NCBI GenBank assembly: GCA_017541465.1
Contig: JAFXYZ010000068.1
Location: 62,001 to 126,000 of the forward strand
Direction: 5' to 3'
From: a bacterium
GTDB lineage: Bacteria; Cyanobacteriota; Vampirovibrionia; Gastranaerophilales; Gastranaerophilaceae
Length of the DNA: 64,000 bases
In this document: one piece after another, positions 9,501 to 16,426 of the stretch
Layout: every line of letters starts with the position of its first letter
Position numbering within the stretch: position 1 is the stretch's first letter
Translations under genes and position numbers: made by a program
Notes under the pieces: model-generated
Database searches by the model: none
What the model was told of the DNA's origin: nothing
Seen by the model: only the letters and a program-made list of their open reading frames with translations

Positions 9501-9750
9501 AAAAGTTGTTGCAGGGGTTGATGTTGCAGGCTTTTCAACAGACCTGACGGTATCAGATGAGACAGGAAATACAATAACGGTTGAGCTTGACGGGGTTGAA
9601 GATACCCCGCCCTCTCGCACATCAAATATGAAAAAGCAGGCTATACTTGAGCGCTCGGGGTTAAAGGTTATCAGACTTTCCTTTAGAGAATGGTACAACA
9701 GCCAAAAAGGCTCTGTTGAAAGAATTAAGAACTCACTTATAGAGGAATAA
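6592..9750 (+). CDS. SF1 helicase fused to a C-terminal restriction-endonuclease-like domain
   Basis: A 1052-aa single-gene helicase-nuclease. The N-terminal ~320 residues are an uncharacterised substrate or regulatory region. Walker A is G-P-P-G-T-G-K-S at 346-353, Walker B is D-E-A-S-Q at 668-672, and Q-G-D-E-R-D plus V-A-I-T-R-A-K-K mark the second RecA domain (AAA_11/AAA_12 group of SF1). A helical insert lies between motifs I and II (~430-620). The last ~95 residues (from K-F-E-R-T-V-A-N-A) resemble the Vsr/MTES_1575 nuclease fold: D-L-T-V then V-E-L-D-G, with a closing L-K-V-I-R-L-S-F-R-E-W. Such fusions often act in phage defence or DNA repair; which applies here is not shown. It has its own promoter. 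Confidence 0.85.
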   Translation: MLQEATKILNSAFHNSFIKSLSLYLHDCVREEVKSSTFRNLKQDKDNKWIFLKTDENKSNSLLDGEKMFVNFPEPLKLDGSDRFLTELMIQTEMSQKDKYLIYGFMFLVGKSGKGKRQNEFLTPLLYAPCKLERSGVNINCVLQDEVLSLNTGALTALMNKNDDEDEMECMLDGLLEVVPDLPMKEEQLQIFLTTLRSLIPDIEVEFNSEISDSLSLDDVKQTDDEEKMITYDNLDEVLEDEKPKKVKLDKVSITTQSAIILTKRPDVTAGVLHELTQISEKPSGIFRETALGVINEEYMQTKGKILDKPRKELKDFVAVTPLSLSDSQADVIKKVEENPLVAVYGPPGTGKSQTIVNLVAHLIANGKTVLVASKMDKATDVIADRLNELTAPYLALRAGRMNYQKQLSFDLQDLISNKVDLDTGFEDSILVDIKDMEDLLNNIKKLEDKCESIIKLEKSWHSYIEQYDEQVKIFGEPKYIKNTLTKQELINLENSINAFEKHFEKSGFFSNIQIKLAEFNFKKMLNLGNMAIDMNTLETLKQEVNTLKFLADARNTETEIYKIGNIHNLTEQIHLLKRKQKKLAIEILRSKRREALKGLLRDQVKRQRLIVHTKALVERKKNLQNRLLEDEDFKPLLEAFPCWCVTTYAVSGSLPMKPGLFDVAIIDEASQCDIASCFPILFRAKKAVIVGDDKQLPHLSFLEKAKEQSFLSQYNIPDKYQLMWRFRTNSMFDLANYYSTSPVLLDEHFRSYAPIVEFSNKEFYGSRMRVMSRAKVKNVLELVTVPEGKVDFEVTRNVPECEAIMQKLHEIILNDEKRQQEGYPPVSIGIVSPFRGQVELIKKAIAQVISDTQVRKHRIEVGTAHAFQGDERDIMLVSWTIANNSFSQSLMFLQKANLFNVAITRAKKKQYVFLSKDAKSLPDGLLRDYIEYIQNYKAQDNLSEEEVDENVYKNKFERTVANALREGGLKVVAGVDVAGFSTDLTVSDETGNTITVELDGVEDTPPSRTSNMKKQAILERSGLKVIRLSFREWYNSQKGSVERIKNSLIEE

Positions 9751-9765
9751 CTTTATAAACTGTAA

Positions 9766-10968
9766 TCACAAAAACCTTTTGACAAACTCCAGTTCTTCCT
9801 CTTTTGTTTTGAGTTTCCCCGAGAGTTTTTGCTTTAAAACCTCATCAAATATCATTTTAAACTGTTCAGAGGGTACAAAGCCCAAAGAAATCAAATCATT
9901 TCCGTTTATTGAAATACGAACATCCTTTATCGTTTCAAGATATTTTTTTGCGCCCGCGCTTCCTGAAGCCGTATATTCACACACAACCGCATCTTCAGAG
10001 AGTTTTGAATATCTTTCATAAATCTCAAAATCCTCAGCTTCACATGAAGGACATTCGCTGTTCAGAAGCAGAGAAAAATCAGATAAACACCTCTTTTCCT
10101 GAGAAGTCAGGTTCAGTCTTTCCCAATAGTCCTTTGAATTAACAGTCAGACACGCGAGCGGAATAAACCACGAAAACGAAGAAGAAACAAAACCTTTATC
10201 AAGGCAATAATCAAGTCTGTCCTGGGAAAATTCAAGGGGTTCAGCCCCGATGAGTTTATAAACACCCGTCAGGAGAGTTTTTGTATAAGAAAGAGGGTTA
10301 TTCAGAGAAAACAACTGCCGAAATTCGCCCTTTATTCTCTCTAAAGGCATTGAAGTATCAATATCGTTAAGATATTCCGTCATTAATTTTTTTGTATGGG
10401 CTTCTGTATCAAAGCCAAAGCGAACCGCAAACTTCAGCATACGGACCAAGCGGGAGGGATCATCAATAAAACTTTTATCGTGCAGAACCCTCAGCTGTTT
10501 ATTCTTTATATCCTCTTCCCCTCCAAGAAAATCAATGAGTTCATAGTCTCCAAGCTTTAAAGCAAGAGTATTTACAGTAAAATCGCGCCTTTTGACGTCT
10601 TCAGACAAAGGACAACCAAACTCACTCAAGACGGGCAACTGCCCCGAAGACTTATAAAACTCTTTTCTTGTCGAGGAAAAATCAGCCTCAACCCCGTTTT
10701 CAAACAAGACCTTCGCCGTTCTTAAATTTTCCTGAACCCCCAAAATCTCGCCCTTGACCTCGGTTACTAGCTGCTGAGCGAACAAAACCGCGTCACACTC
10801 AACAACAATATCAATATCGAACAAAGGGCGGTTTAAAATTAAATCCCTTACAACTCCACCGATTAAATAGGCATTTATCCCCTTTTTCCGCGCAAAACCG
10901 CCAGTCTGAGCCAAAACAGACTTTTGCTCAGAGGAAAACATCTTTTCATATTCGGTTTTGAGGTTCAT
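9766..10968 (-). CDS. cca: CCA-adding tRNA nucleotidyltransferase / poly(A) polymerase family
   Basis: A 400-aa class II nucleotidyltransferase that adds or repairs the 3' CCA of tRNAs. It has G-G-V-V-R-D-L at 37-43, the metal-binding D-I-D at 51-53, R-R-D-F-T-V-N at 127-133, and D-D-P-S-R-L-V-R-M motifs of the family. The C-terminal half is helical and has no obvious HD domain. tRNA-Gln genes in this window lack encoded CCA, so such an enzyme is needed. It is separated from rel by 87 bases containing a REP-like element and is probably the last gene of the rel operon. An A-adding-only enzyme is possible, since some relatives split CC- and A-addition. Confidence 0.9.
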   Translation of the reverse strand: MNLKTEYEKMFSSEQKSVLAQTGGFARKKGINAYLIGGVVRDLILNRPLFDIDIVVECDAVLFAQQLVTEVKGEILGVQENLRTAKVLFENGVEADFSSTRKEFYKSSGQLPVLSEFGCPLSEDVKRRDFTVNTLALKLGDYELIDFLGGEEDIKNKQLRVLHDKSFIDDPSRLVRMLKFAVRFGFDTEAHTKKLMTEYLNDIDTSMPLERIKGEFRQLFSLNNPLSYTKTLLTGVYKLIGAEPLEFSQDRLDYCLDKGFVSSSFSWFIPLACLTVNSKDYWERLNLTSQEKRCLSDFSLLLNSECPSCEAEDFEIYERYSKLSEDAVVCEYTASGSAGAKKYLETIKDVRISINGNDLISLGFVPSEQFKMIFDEVLKQKLSGKLKTKEEELEFVKRFL

Positions 10969-11004
10969 AAATTATCCCGTAATTTATTTTTATGTTTTAT
11001 ATTC

Positions 11005-11032
11005 GGTAGACTGAAGTCTACCCTACAGTCTG
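11005..11032. repeat. REP-like palindrome GGTAGACT/AGTCTACC with CTACAGTCTG tail
   Basis: An exact second copy of the 2699 element, here between cca and rel. Its position between two same-strand genes may create an mRNA hairpin. Confidence 0.75.
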
Positions 11033-11055
11033 ACTTCATTCCACACACAATCGAA

Positions 11056-13248
11056 TTATTTCTTTTTCTTCTTTGATTTTGGTGCGCTCTCGGGGGCACG
11101 TTTTGTCTTTGAGTTCATCGGTATTCTCTTAACCGAATTAACATCGGGAAGAGACTGAAGCGCGGTTATAACCGTTCTTAATTTATCAATACTGTTTACC
11201 TCAACCCCGAGTTCAATAATACCGATTTTTTTGGCAGGAATGGTTTTAACATTCGCATAAGTAATACTTGTATCGCAGTCCGATGCCTTAACAAGAATAT
11301 CCTTCAGAACACCTATCTTGTCATTTGCCGTTATTTTAATTGAGGTTACATAGGTTCTGTTTGTCGAGGCACTGTCGCGCCAAGAAAGTTCCATCAGACG
11401 CTCTTCAGGCACTTCATCGAGCGAATTGCAGTCAACCCTGTGGACTGTAATTCCCTTACCCCTTGTAACAACACCCACGATAGGCTCTCCCGGGAGCGGG
11501 GTACAACACTTTGCAAAGCTGTACATCATTCCCTCTAAGCCGATAATCTCATTTGATTTAGTTGCTTCTTTATGCTCTGTAAGTTTTGGCGAGGCAGGTT
11601 CGGGCTTTTTAATCTTGCTCGTTATCTTGCCGACAGTCGTTTCACCGCTTCCGAGCCCTGCAAACAAGTCATCAAGAGTCTGGTAATTGAGCATTTTCGC
11701 GACACGCAGAATTTCACCTGACTTAACATGCTCATCAAACGCAGTTTTGCCGATTTCCTGTTCGAGCATACTCCTGCCGACCGCAGTGTATTCTTCCTTC
11801 TTATGCTTCTTAAACCATTGTCTGATTTTGGTCTGAGCCTGTTTAGTCACGCAGAAATTAAGCCAGTGAAGTTTGGGAGTTCCTGTTTTCGAGGTGAAAA
11901 GCTCAACAATGTCACCATTTTTGAGTTTGGTATCGAGCTGGGCAATTCTTCCGTTAATAAGCGCACCCGTAGTCCTGTACCCGACATCCGTATGGATTCT
12001 GAACGCAAAGTCAATAGGGGTAGCATTCAGCGGTAAATCAATAACATCGCCCATCGGCGTAAACGCAAAAACCTGGTTGCCAAAAACATCAAGTTTGACA
12101 TTTTCAAAAAATTCGCTCGCATCAGACGAGTCCCTGTCTATCTCCAGCATTTTCCTCAGCCATGTAAACTTCACATCTGCATCAGAATCGACCTTAACCG
12201 AGCCCGATTCCTTATACTTCCAGTGCGCCGCAATACCGTATTCAGCGACCTGGTGCATCTCTCTTGTTCTTATCTGGACTTCCAGAGGCTTTTGTTTAGG
12301 ACCTAAAACCGAAGTGTGCAGAGATTTATACCCGTTTCCCTTCGGCATTGCGATATAATCTTTAAACCTCCCCGGGATAGGCTTAAACTGAGAGTGAATG
12401 ATACCGAGAACCTCATAGCACTCCTTTTCGTCCTCAACAATGATACGAACCGCAGTTATGTCATATAAATCGTGAAACTGAACATTGAGCTTCTGCATTT
12501 TCTTGTAAATACTGTAGTAGTGCTTCGCTCTGCCTGTTATTTCTGCGTTAATATTGTTCGTATTTAAAATAGAAGAAATTTTATCGATTAAAAGCTGAAC
12601 CGTTAAATCTCTTTCAGCCTTTTTCTGAGCGACTAATTGCGCTATTTCAAAATATTTTTCGGGCTCAAGATACCTGAGAGACAAGTCCTCAAGCTCTGCC
12701 TTAATTTTTCCGATACCAAGACGATTAGCAAGCGGGGCGAAGATGTCGAGTGTTTCTCTTGCTATCCTCTGCTGTTTTTGGGGTGTCATATAGTTAAGAG
12801 TTCGCATGTTATGAAGTCTGTCGGCAAGTTTCAGGAAAATAACCCTGACATCCTTTGCCATAGCAATAAACAAACGTCTGAAGTTTTCCGCCTGCCGTTC
12901 CTCTTTTGACTTAAACTGAAGTTTATCAAGTTTGGTTATCCCCAAAACCAGATTAAGAACGTCCTCGCCGAATTTTTCCTGAATGACCTCCGGGGTAATT
13001 CCCGTATCTTCAATGGTATCGTGGAGCATTGCCGCCATAAGAGTGTGTTTATCAACCCTCAAGGTCGCCAAAATCTTTGCAACTTCAACAGGGTGAATGA
13101 TATAGGGCTCTTCAGAAACCCTGTATTGCCCTTTGTGAAGCTCATCGGCGAATTTAAAAGCCTCATAAATCTCTTTTATATCTTCATCAGGAGTGTTTTG
13201 CTCCTTCAAAATTTTCTCTAACGATGTAAAAAGTTCGTTTTCTGACAT
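11056..13248 (-). CDS. rel: RelA/SpoT-type (p)ppGpp synthetase/hydrolase
   Basis: A 730-aa long RSH enzyme of the stringent response. An N-terminal HD hydrolase domain is intact (H52, H76-D77, then T-I-E-D). The synthetase domain follows (Y-S-I-Y-K-K-M, Y-D-I-T-A-V-R-I, G-N-G-Y-K-S-L-H), then TGS (V-F-A-F-T-P-M-G-D) and a C-terminal ACT domain, ending in a lysine-rich tail. With both catalytic halves intact it is probably bifunctional and the only long RSH of the cell (inference). GGAGAGATAA precedes the ATG at 13248. It lies downstream of yqeK and nadD, linking nucleotide and NAD metabolism genes. Confidence 0.95.
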   Translation of the reverse strand: MSENELFTSLEKILKEQNTPDEDIKEIYEAFKFADELHKGQYRVSEEPYIIHPVEVAKILATLRVDKHTLMAAMLHDTIEDTGITPEVIQEKFGEDVLNLVLGITKLDKLQFKSKEERQAENFRRLFIAMAKDVRVIFLKLADRLHNMRTLNYMTPQKQQRIARETLDIFAPLANRLGIGKIKAELEDLSLRYLEPEKYFEIAQLVAQKKAERDLTVQLLIDKISSILNTNNINAEITGRAKHYYSIYKKMQKLNVQFHDLYDITAVRIIVEDEKECYEVLGIIHSQFKPIPGRFKDYIAMPKGNGYKSLHTSVLGPKQKPLEVQIRTREMHQVAEYGIAAHWKYKESGSVKVDSDADVKFTWLRKMLEIDRDSSDASEFFENVKLDVFGNQVFAFTPMGDVIDLPLNATPIDFAFRIHTDVGYRTTGALINGRIAQLDTKLKNGDIVELFTSKTGTPKLHWLNFCVTKQAQTKIRQWFKKHKKEEYTAVGRSMLEQEIGKTAFDEHVKSGEILRVAKMLNYQTLDDLFAGLGSGETTVGKITSKIKKPEPASPKLTEHKEATKSNEIIGLEGMMYSFAKCCTPLPGEPIVGVVTRGKGITVHRVDCNSLDEVPEERLMELSWRDSASTNRTYVTSIKITANDKIGVLKDILVKASDCDTSITYANVKTIPAKKIGIIELGVEVNSIDKLRTVITALQSLPDVNSVKRIPMNSKTKRAPESAPKSKKKKK

Positions 13249-13300
13249 TTATCTCTCCAACGTTACTTATCATACAACTTTTTTGAGAGTTTTTCCAGTC

Positions 13301-13900
13301 TTAATGAGTAGTTTTCTTCAAAAGTTCATTATAAACATCAATGGTTGTCTGGCAGATGGGAAGATTTCGTTCGGTCAGAGAGCATATTGTCATCTTAAAA
13401 CTCTTTAAAATTGCCATATCTAAGTCGCCGGTTTCCTTTAAAACCTTATCAATGGGAACTCTGTATTCTATCTCTCTTGTTCTCTCCTCGATTTTATCAG
13501 CGAGATAAACGATTTTTTCAAGCAAAGTCATATTTAGTCTGCCCATTGTATGCCATTTTATTGCGCTCAGAATTTCTTTGTCATTTACCCCATAATCCTT
13601 CTGAGCCAAAAACGCGCTGACAGGCGCATGCCAGACCTTATAACTCCCCGCGCAGCAGTTATCCTCATCAAGATTATTTTCATCTATCATTTTTTTGAGT
13701 TCGGATTTATCGATACATTTTGCGCAGTCGTGCAATAGCCCCGCAAGTCTTGCTTTGTCTGTATCAGCGCCAAACTTTTGCGCCAGCTCAACCGATTTTT
13801 CCATAACACCCAAAGAATGTTCAAACCTCTCTTCGCTCAAACACTCCTTTAATCTCATCTCGATTTCTTCAAGGCTTATTAATGTATAATCCGTTTTCAT
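13301..13900 (-). CDS. yqeK: YqeK-like HD-domain nucleotide phosphohydrolase
   Basis: A 199-aa HD-superfamily protein. It has an H-S-L-G-V motif near residue 29, A-G-L-L-H-D-C-A-K (H-D at about 57-58), H-A-P-V-S-A and I-K-W-H-T-M-G. These match YqeK, which cleaves diadenosine tetraphosphate symmetrically in characterised members. It overlaps the 3' end of nadD by about 32 bases, the usual nadD-yqeK arrangement. A TTG lies one codon upstream; I use the ATG at 13900. Confidence 0.9.
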   Translation of the reverse strand: MKTDYTLISLEEIEMRLKECLSEERFEHSLGVMEKSVELAQKFGADTDKARLAGLLHDCAKCIDKSELKKMIDENNLDEDNCCAGSYKVWHAPVSAFLAQKDYGVNDKEILSAIKWHTMGRLNMTLLEKIVYLADKIEERTREIEYRVPIDKVLKETGDLDMAILKSFKMTICSLTERNLPICQTTIDVYNELLKKTTH

Positions 13901-14468
13901 CAATATACTCTCTCACTCTATCAGGTATTATACCACAAACACTCTCACCGCGTCCGATTTTTTCTCTTATCTCGCGCGAGGAAATATCCTCAAACTCAAG
14001 CGGCATAAATTCAAATGAATAACCTTTTTCCTTCAAACCGTAAAAATCCGTTTCCTTAAAATTGTTTTCTCTGACAAAAACCCTGAACTCTATTAATTCT
14101 TTTAACAACTCCGCCTTATGCCAGCTTTCAATATGCCGAAAAGCATCGGTACCGATTAAAAAATACGGTTTTTCGAGCAAATTCATTGATTTATAGAGCT
14201 CACAGACAGTATCAAAGGTATAAGAGGGAATATTTCTTCTGTATTCAATATCGCTGACCTCAAACCTTTCGTTATATTCCGTTGCAAGTCTGACCATATT
14301 TAATCTGTGTTTTGCGTTCTCTTCACCCTCAAACTTCTTATGGGGCGGAATATGAGCAGGAACAAACAGTATTTTATCAAAATTAAAATAATCTAGCGCG
14401 AACTCCGCAAGCCTCAAATGAGCATTATGAACAGGATTAAAAGTTCCCTGAAACAAACAGAGCTTCAT
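13869..14468 (-). CDS. nadD: Nicotinate-nucleotide adenylyltransferase
   Basis: A 199-aa enzyme joining ATP and nicotinate mononucleotide to form deamido-NAD. The nucleotidyltransferase signature G-T-F-N-P-V-H-N-A-H is at residues 8-17, with V-P-A-H-I-P-P-H-K in the substrate loop and I-S-S-R-E-I-R near 160. Length is normal. GGGTGAGAAA precedes the ATG at 14468. It follows the uridine-kinase-like gene by 12 bases and overlaps yqeK. Confidence 0.95.
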   Translation of the reverse strand: MKLCLFQGTFNPVHNAHLRLAEFALDYFNFDKILFVPAHIPPHKKFEGEENAKHRLNMVRLATEYNERFEVSDIEYRRNIPSYTFDTVCELYKSMNLLEKPYFLIGTDAFRHIESWHKAELLKELIEFRVFVRENNFKETDFYGLKEKGYSFEFMPLEFEDISSREIREKIGRGESVCGIIPDRVREYIDENGLYINKP

Positions 14469-14480
14469 TTTCTCACCCTA

Positions 14481-15341
14481 TTATAAAGAAACTTCCTGAA
14501 CCATGGATAGAATTTTGTTTAGGAAGTCTTTATATTGTTTTCTGTCTGCGTTTCCGTCAATTACAATATCAGCAGTCTCAAAAGCAGGACGGATATAGAT
14601 TTTTGCTTTATTGAGCGCGTTTTCATAAATTGCCTTTGCGCCTTCTCCAAGCCCTCTTTCGTTTGCACGAATGAAAAATCTTTCCTTCTGAATATCGTTA
14701 TTTACATGGACATATAATTTAAAATCAAACGCGTCTCTTATGTCCTCTGTCAGAGTGAACAAACCCTCTGAAATAATCATCTTAGCTGGGAAAGCGGGTT
14801 TAACATTATCCCTTCTTATCGTAGTTCCAGACATATCATATTCAGGAAGCATTACAGGATTACCGTTTAAAAGTTCCTTAATGTGCTTTTTCATCAGAGA
14901 AAGTTCAAGCGCCTCGGGAACATCAAAGTCATAGGTCTTTGAAAAATTCGCCATTCCGCCTGCCGCCTTAACCATTTCAGAGCGGTCATAATAATAATCG
15001 TCAGTGTTTACCCTGGTTACGATATTTTTAATCTCAAACTCTTTTGAAAACATTTCAAGAGTTTCAATAATATCAAAAGTTACGGTCGATTTACCGCTTG
15101 CGGTTTCGCCTGCAATACCTAAAGCCGCGCTTCTTGGTATCATGCCCGACAAAAACATCGCCGCTTTTGAAATAATCTCAGGGTTATAGCGAACAATAGC
15201 ACTTTCCGTCTTGCTCATCTCGTCCTGAAAAATCTTCATCAGGCGGTGCTCAATCGTTTTATATCTTGAATCAATAATAGGGTTATTAACAATTCTCACA
15301 TTTTGAGTTTTTATATTATCTTTTAACAGGGTATCTTTCAC
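14481..15341 (-). CDS. Uridine kinase / phosphoribulokinase family P-loop protein
   Basis: A 286-aa protein with an ~70-residue N-terminal extension before the P-loop G-E-T-A-S-G-K-S at 78-85. N-T-D-D-Y-Y-Y-D and P-E-Y-D-M-S-G match the Udk/PRK fold (substrate aspartate and lid), and V-I-S-E-G-L-F resembles the Walker B strand. It may phosphorylate uridine/cytidine or another small substrate; the extension makes it non-canonical. The start codon is GTG at 15341 after TGAGGTAAAATC. It is the first gene of the nadD-yqeK-rel-cca operon and divergent from the gene at 15535. Confidence 0.78.
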   Translation of the reverse strand: MKDTLLKDNIKTQNVRIVNNPIIDSRYKTIEHRLMKIFQDEMSKTESAIVRYNPEIISKAAMFLSGMIPRSAALGIAGETASGKSTVTFDIIETLEMFSKEFEIKNIVTRVNTDDYYYDRSEMVKAAGGMANFSKTYDFDVPEALELSLMKKHIKELLNGNPVMLPEYDMSGTTIRRDNVKPAFPAKMIISEGLFTLTEDIRDAFDFKLYVHVNNDIQKERFFIRANERGLGEGAKAIYENALNKAKIYIRPAFETADIVIDGNADRKQYKDFLNKILSMVQEVSL

Positions 15342-15479
15342 GATTTTACCTCATAAACTGTTTCCATGATTGTCTTGCAAAAACACAGTTTTTTCAACAT
15401 TATTACTAAAAATTGTAAAGAATATTTTTGCTATTCAAAAAATTAAACACCCTAATAATACAACTCTTGAATTAAAAAA

Positions 15480-15508
15480 TTGACTTTATATGTTTAAATA
15501 ATTATCAT
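15480..15508 (+). promoter_or_regulatory. Sigma70-type promoter
   Basis: TTGACT, a 17-bp spacer and TATCAT, each one mismatch from consensus, 27 bases before the ATG at 15535. GGGATAAAAA just before the ATG is the ribosome site. Confidence 0.55.
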
Positions 15509-15534
15509 GATAAAATACAGGTTAGGGATAAAAA

Positions 15535-15801
15535 ATGAAACTAGTTGATAAATTAAAAACATTTGAAAGACAAGTTGTATTTATGCGCTGGGGTGTAAAT
15601 GAAAGTTATGGCAGGCTCAATTATGTCGGCTATGACTTTGTCGAGTTTGAAGTTTTTGATGCTGACGAACTCGAATTTACGGATAAAATCCTCATAAATG
15701 CTCAGCTTATCCTGGAAGTAGTTGTCAACGGCTCTGATATATCAAGAATTTTAGCCGAATATTCAGGCAGCCTGCCCACACACGAAAACGAAGCAAATTA
15801 G
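15535..15801 (+). CDS. Small 88-aa protein, possibly Sm-like
   Basis: A soluble 88-aa protein with alternating hydrophobic residues suggesting a small beta barrel (Y-G-R-L-N-Y-V-G-Y-D-F-V-E-F-E-V-F then I-L-I-N-A-Q-L-I-L-E-V-V). This resembles Sm/Hfq-like or PRC-barrel-like folds, but I see no diagnostic RNA-binding motif, so this is only a shape argument. It is a single-gene unit with its own promoter and terminator. Confidence 0.7.
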   Translation: MKLVDKLKTFERQVVFMRWGVNESYGRLNYVGYDFVEFEVFDADELEFTDKILINAQLILEVVVNGSDISRILAEYSGSLPTHENEAN

Positions 15802-15815
15802 AATTTTTATTAAAT

Positions 15816-15853
15816 AAAAAAGACGGGAATTTAAAGTATTCCCGTCTTTTTTT
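15816..15853 (+). terminator. Rho-independent terminator
   Basis: AAGACGGGAAT pairs with ATTCCCGTCTT around a 7-base loop and is followed by T7, 15 bases after the stop at 15801. The A-run on the other arm would also allow termination in the reverse direction. Confidence 0.9.
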
Positions 15854-16160
15854 GTGTATGTCCGATACAAATTATTGCTTCATTTCATTCGGTGAGACTA
15901 CGCAAAATTTGCTCTCTTGAAAAACCTTCTCGCTCGTTGCTGCCGTTGACTTCACTCCGTTGTCGTCAACTTCGCACTCGCTCACCGGACTCGTTCACGT
16001 TGTTCTCTCCGTCCGTCCGGTTTTTCGCTGTCTTGAATTTTGGCGGTTCAAAACTCTTGCATTACGTTTCACAATTTGCTATTCGCAAATTGCTCCACTT
16101 CAGCGAGTTTTTCACCCGGACGGCGTTTCGTTCGCATTCGCTCACTTCAGCCTTGCAAAA

Positions 16161-16327
16161 ATCCGCAAAAAAAAAAGCTCCGAGATGGAGCATTGCTTTT
16201 AGAAAAGGGATAAAATTAGGTAAGGTGTAAGTAAGTAGGTAAGTATAAATATCTTCGTGATTATTTTTTGTTTGCGTATGTCTTATGTATATATAAAGTA
16301 TATACTCAATTAAAAATTGCAGAAATT
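16161..16327. repeat. Direct repeat copy 1 (167 bp)
   Basis: Nearly identical to 18804-18970, with a few substitutions and small shifts. Both copies contain a GCTCC/GGAGC hairpin behind an A-run, a GTAAG-rich stretch and the GTATATA/TATATAC palindrome. They flank the 712-aa gene. Confidence 0.88.
16287..16305. promoter_or_regulatory. Palindrome GTATATA-N5-TATATAC (candidate operator)
   Basis: A perfect 7-bp inverted repeat with TAAAG spacer. An identical site is at 18930, and GTATATA and TATATAC half-sites also occur in the promoter of the ribbon-helix-helix gene at 19515. Binding by that regulator is an inference. Confidence 0.45.
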
Positions 16328-16426
16328 AAATATTTTGTTACAAAAGTTCATATTTGAATAAAATGTATAAAGTTTTCTCTCTCAATTCCGAAAAATTAAA
16401 TTAGCATTAAAATTTAGGAGAAAAGT

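Larger units (their letters stand above)
15855..16426. other. 572-bp noncoding stretch with repeat copies
   Basis: No gene is supported. The first half is rich in short TTCGCTC/CACTC-like words and has a segment at 16009-16035 that recurs at 18681-18707. The second half holds direct-repeat copy 1. An open frame at 15892-16230 is rejected as coding because its tail is just the repeat, shared with another spurious frame at 18654. The last 20 bases carry the TTTAGGAGAAAAGT ribosome site of the next gene. Confidence 0.7.

Noticed and set aside
15892-16230. Open frames at 15892-16230 and 18654-18872 with the same C-terminal residues
   Set aside because: The shared end is simply the direct repeat read in the same frame. 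Neither has a ribosome site, and the compositions are repeat-like.
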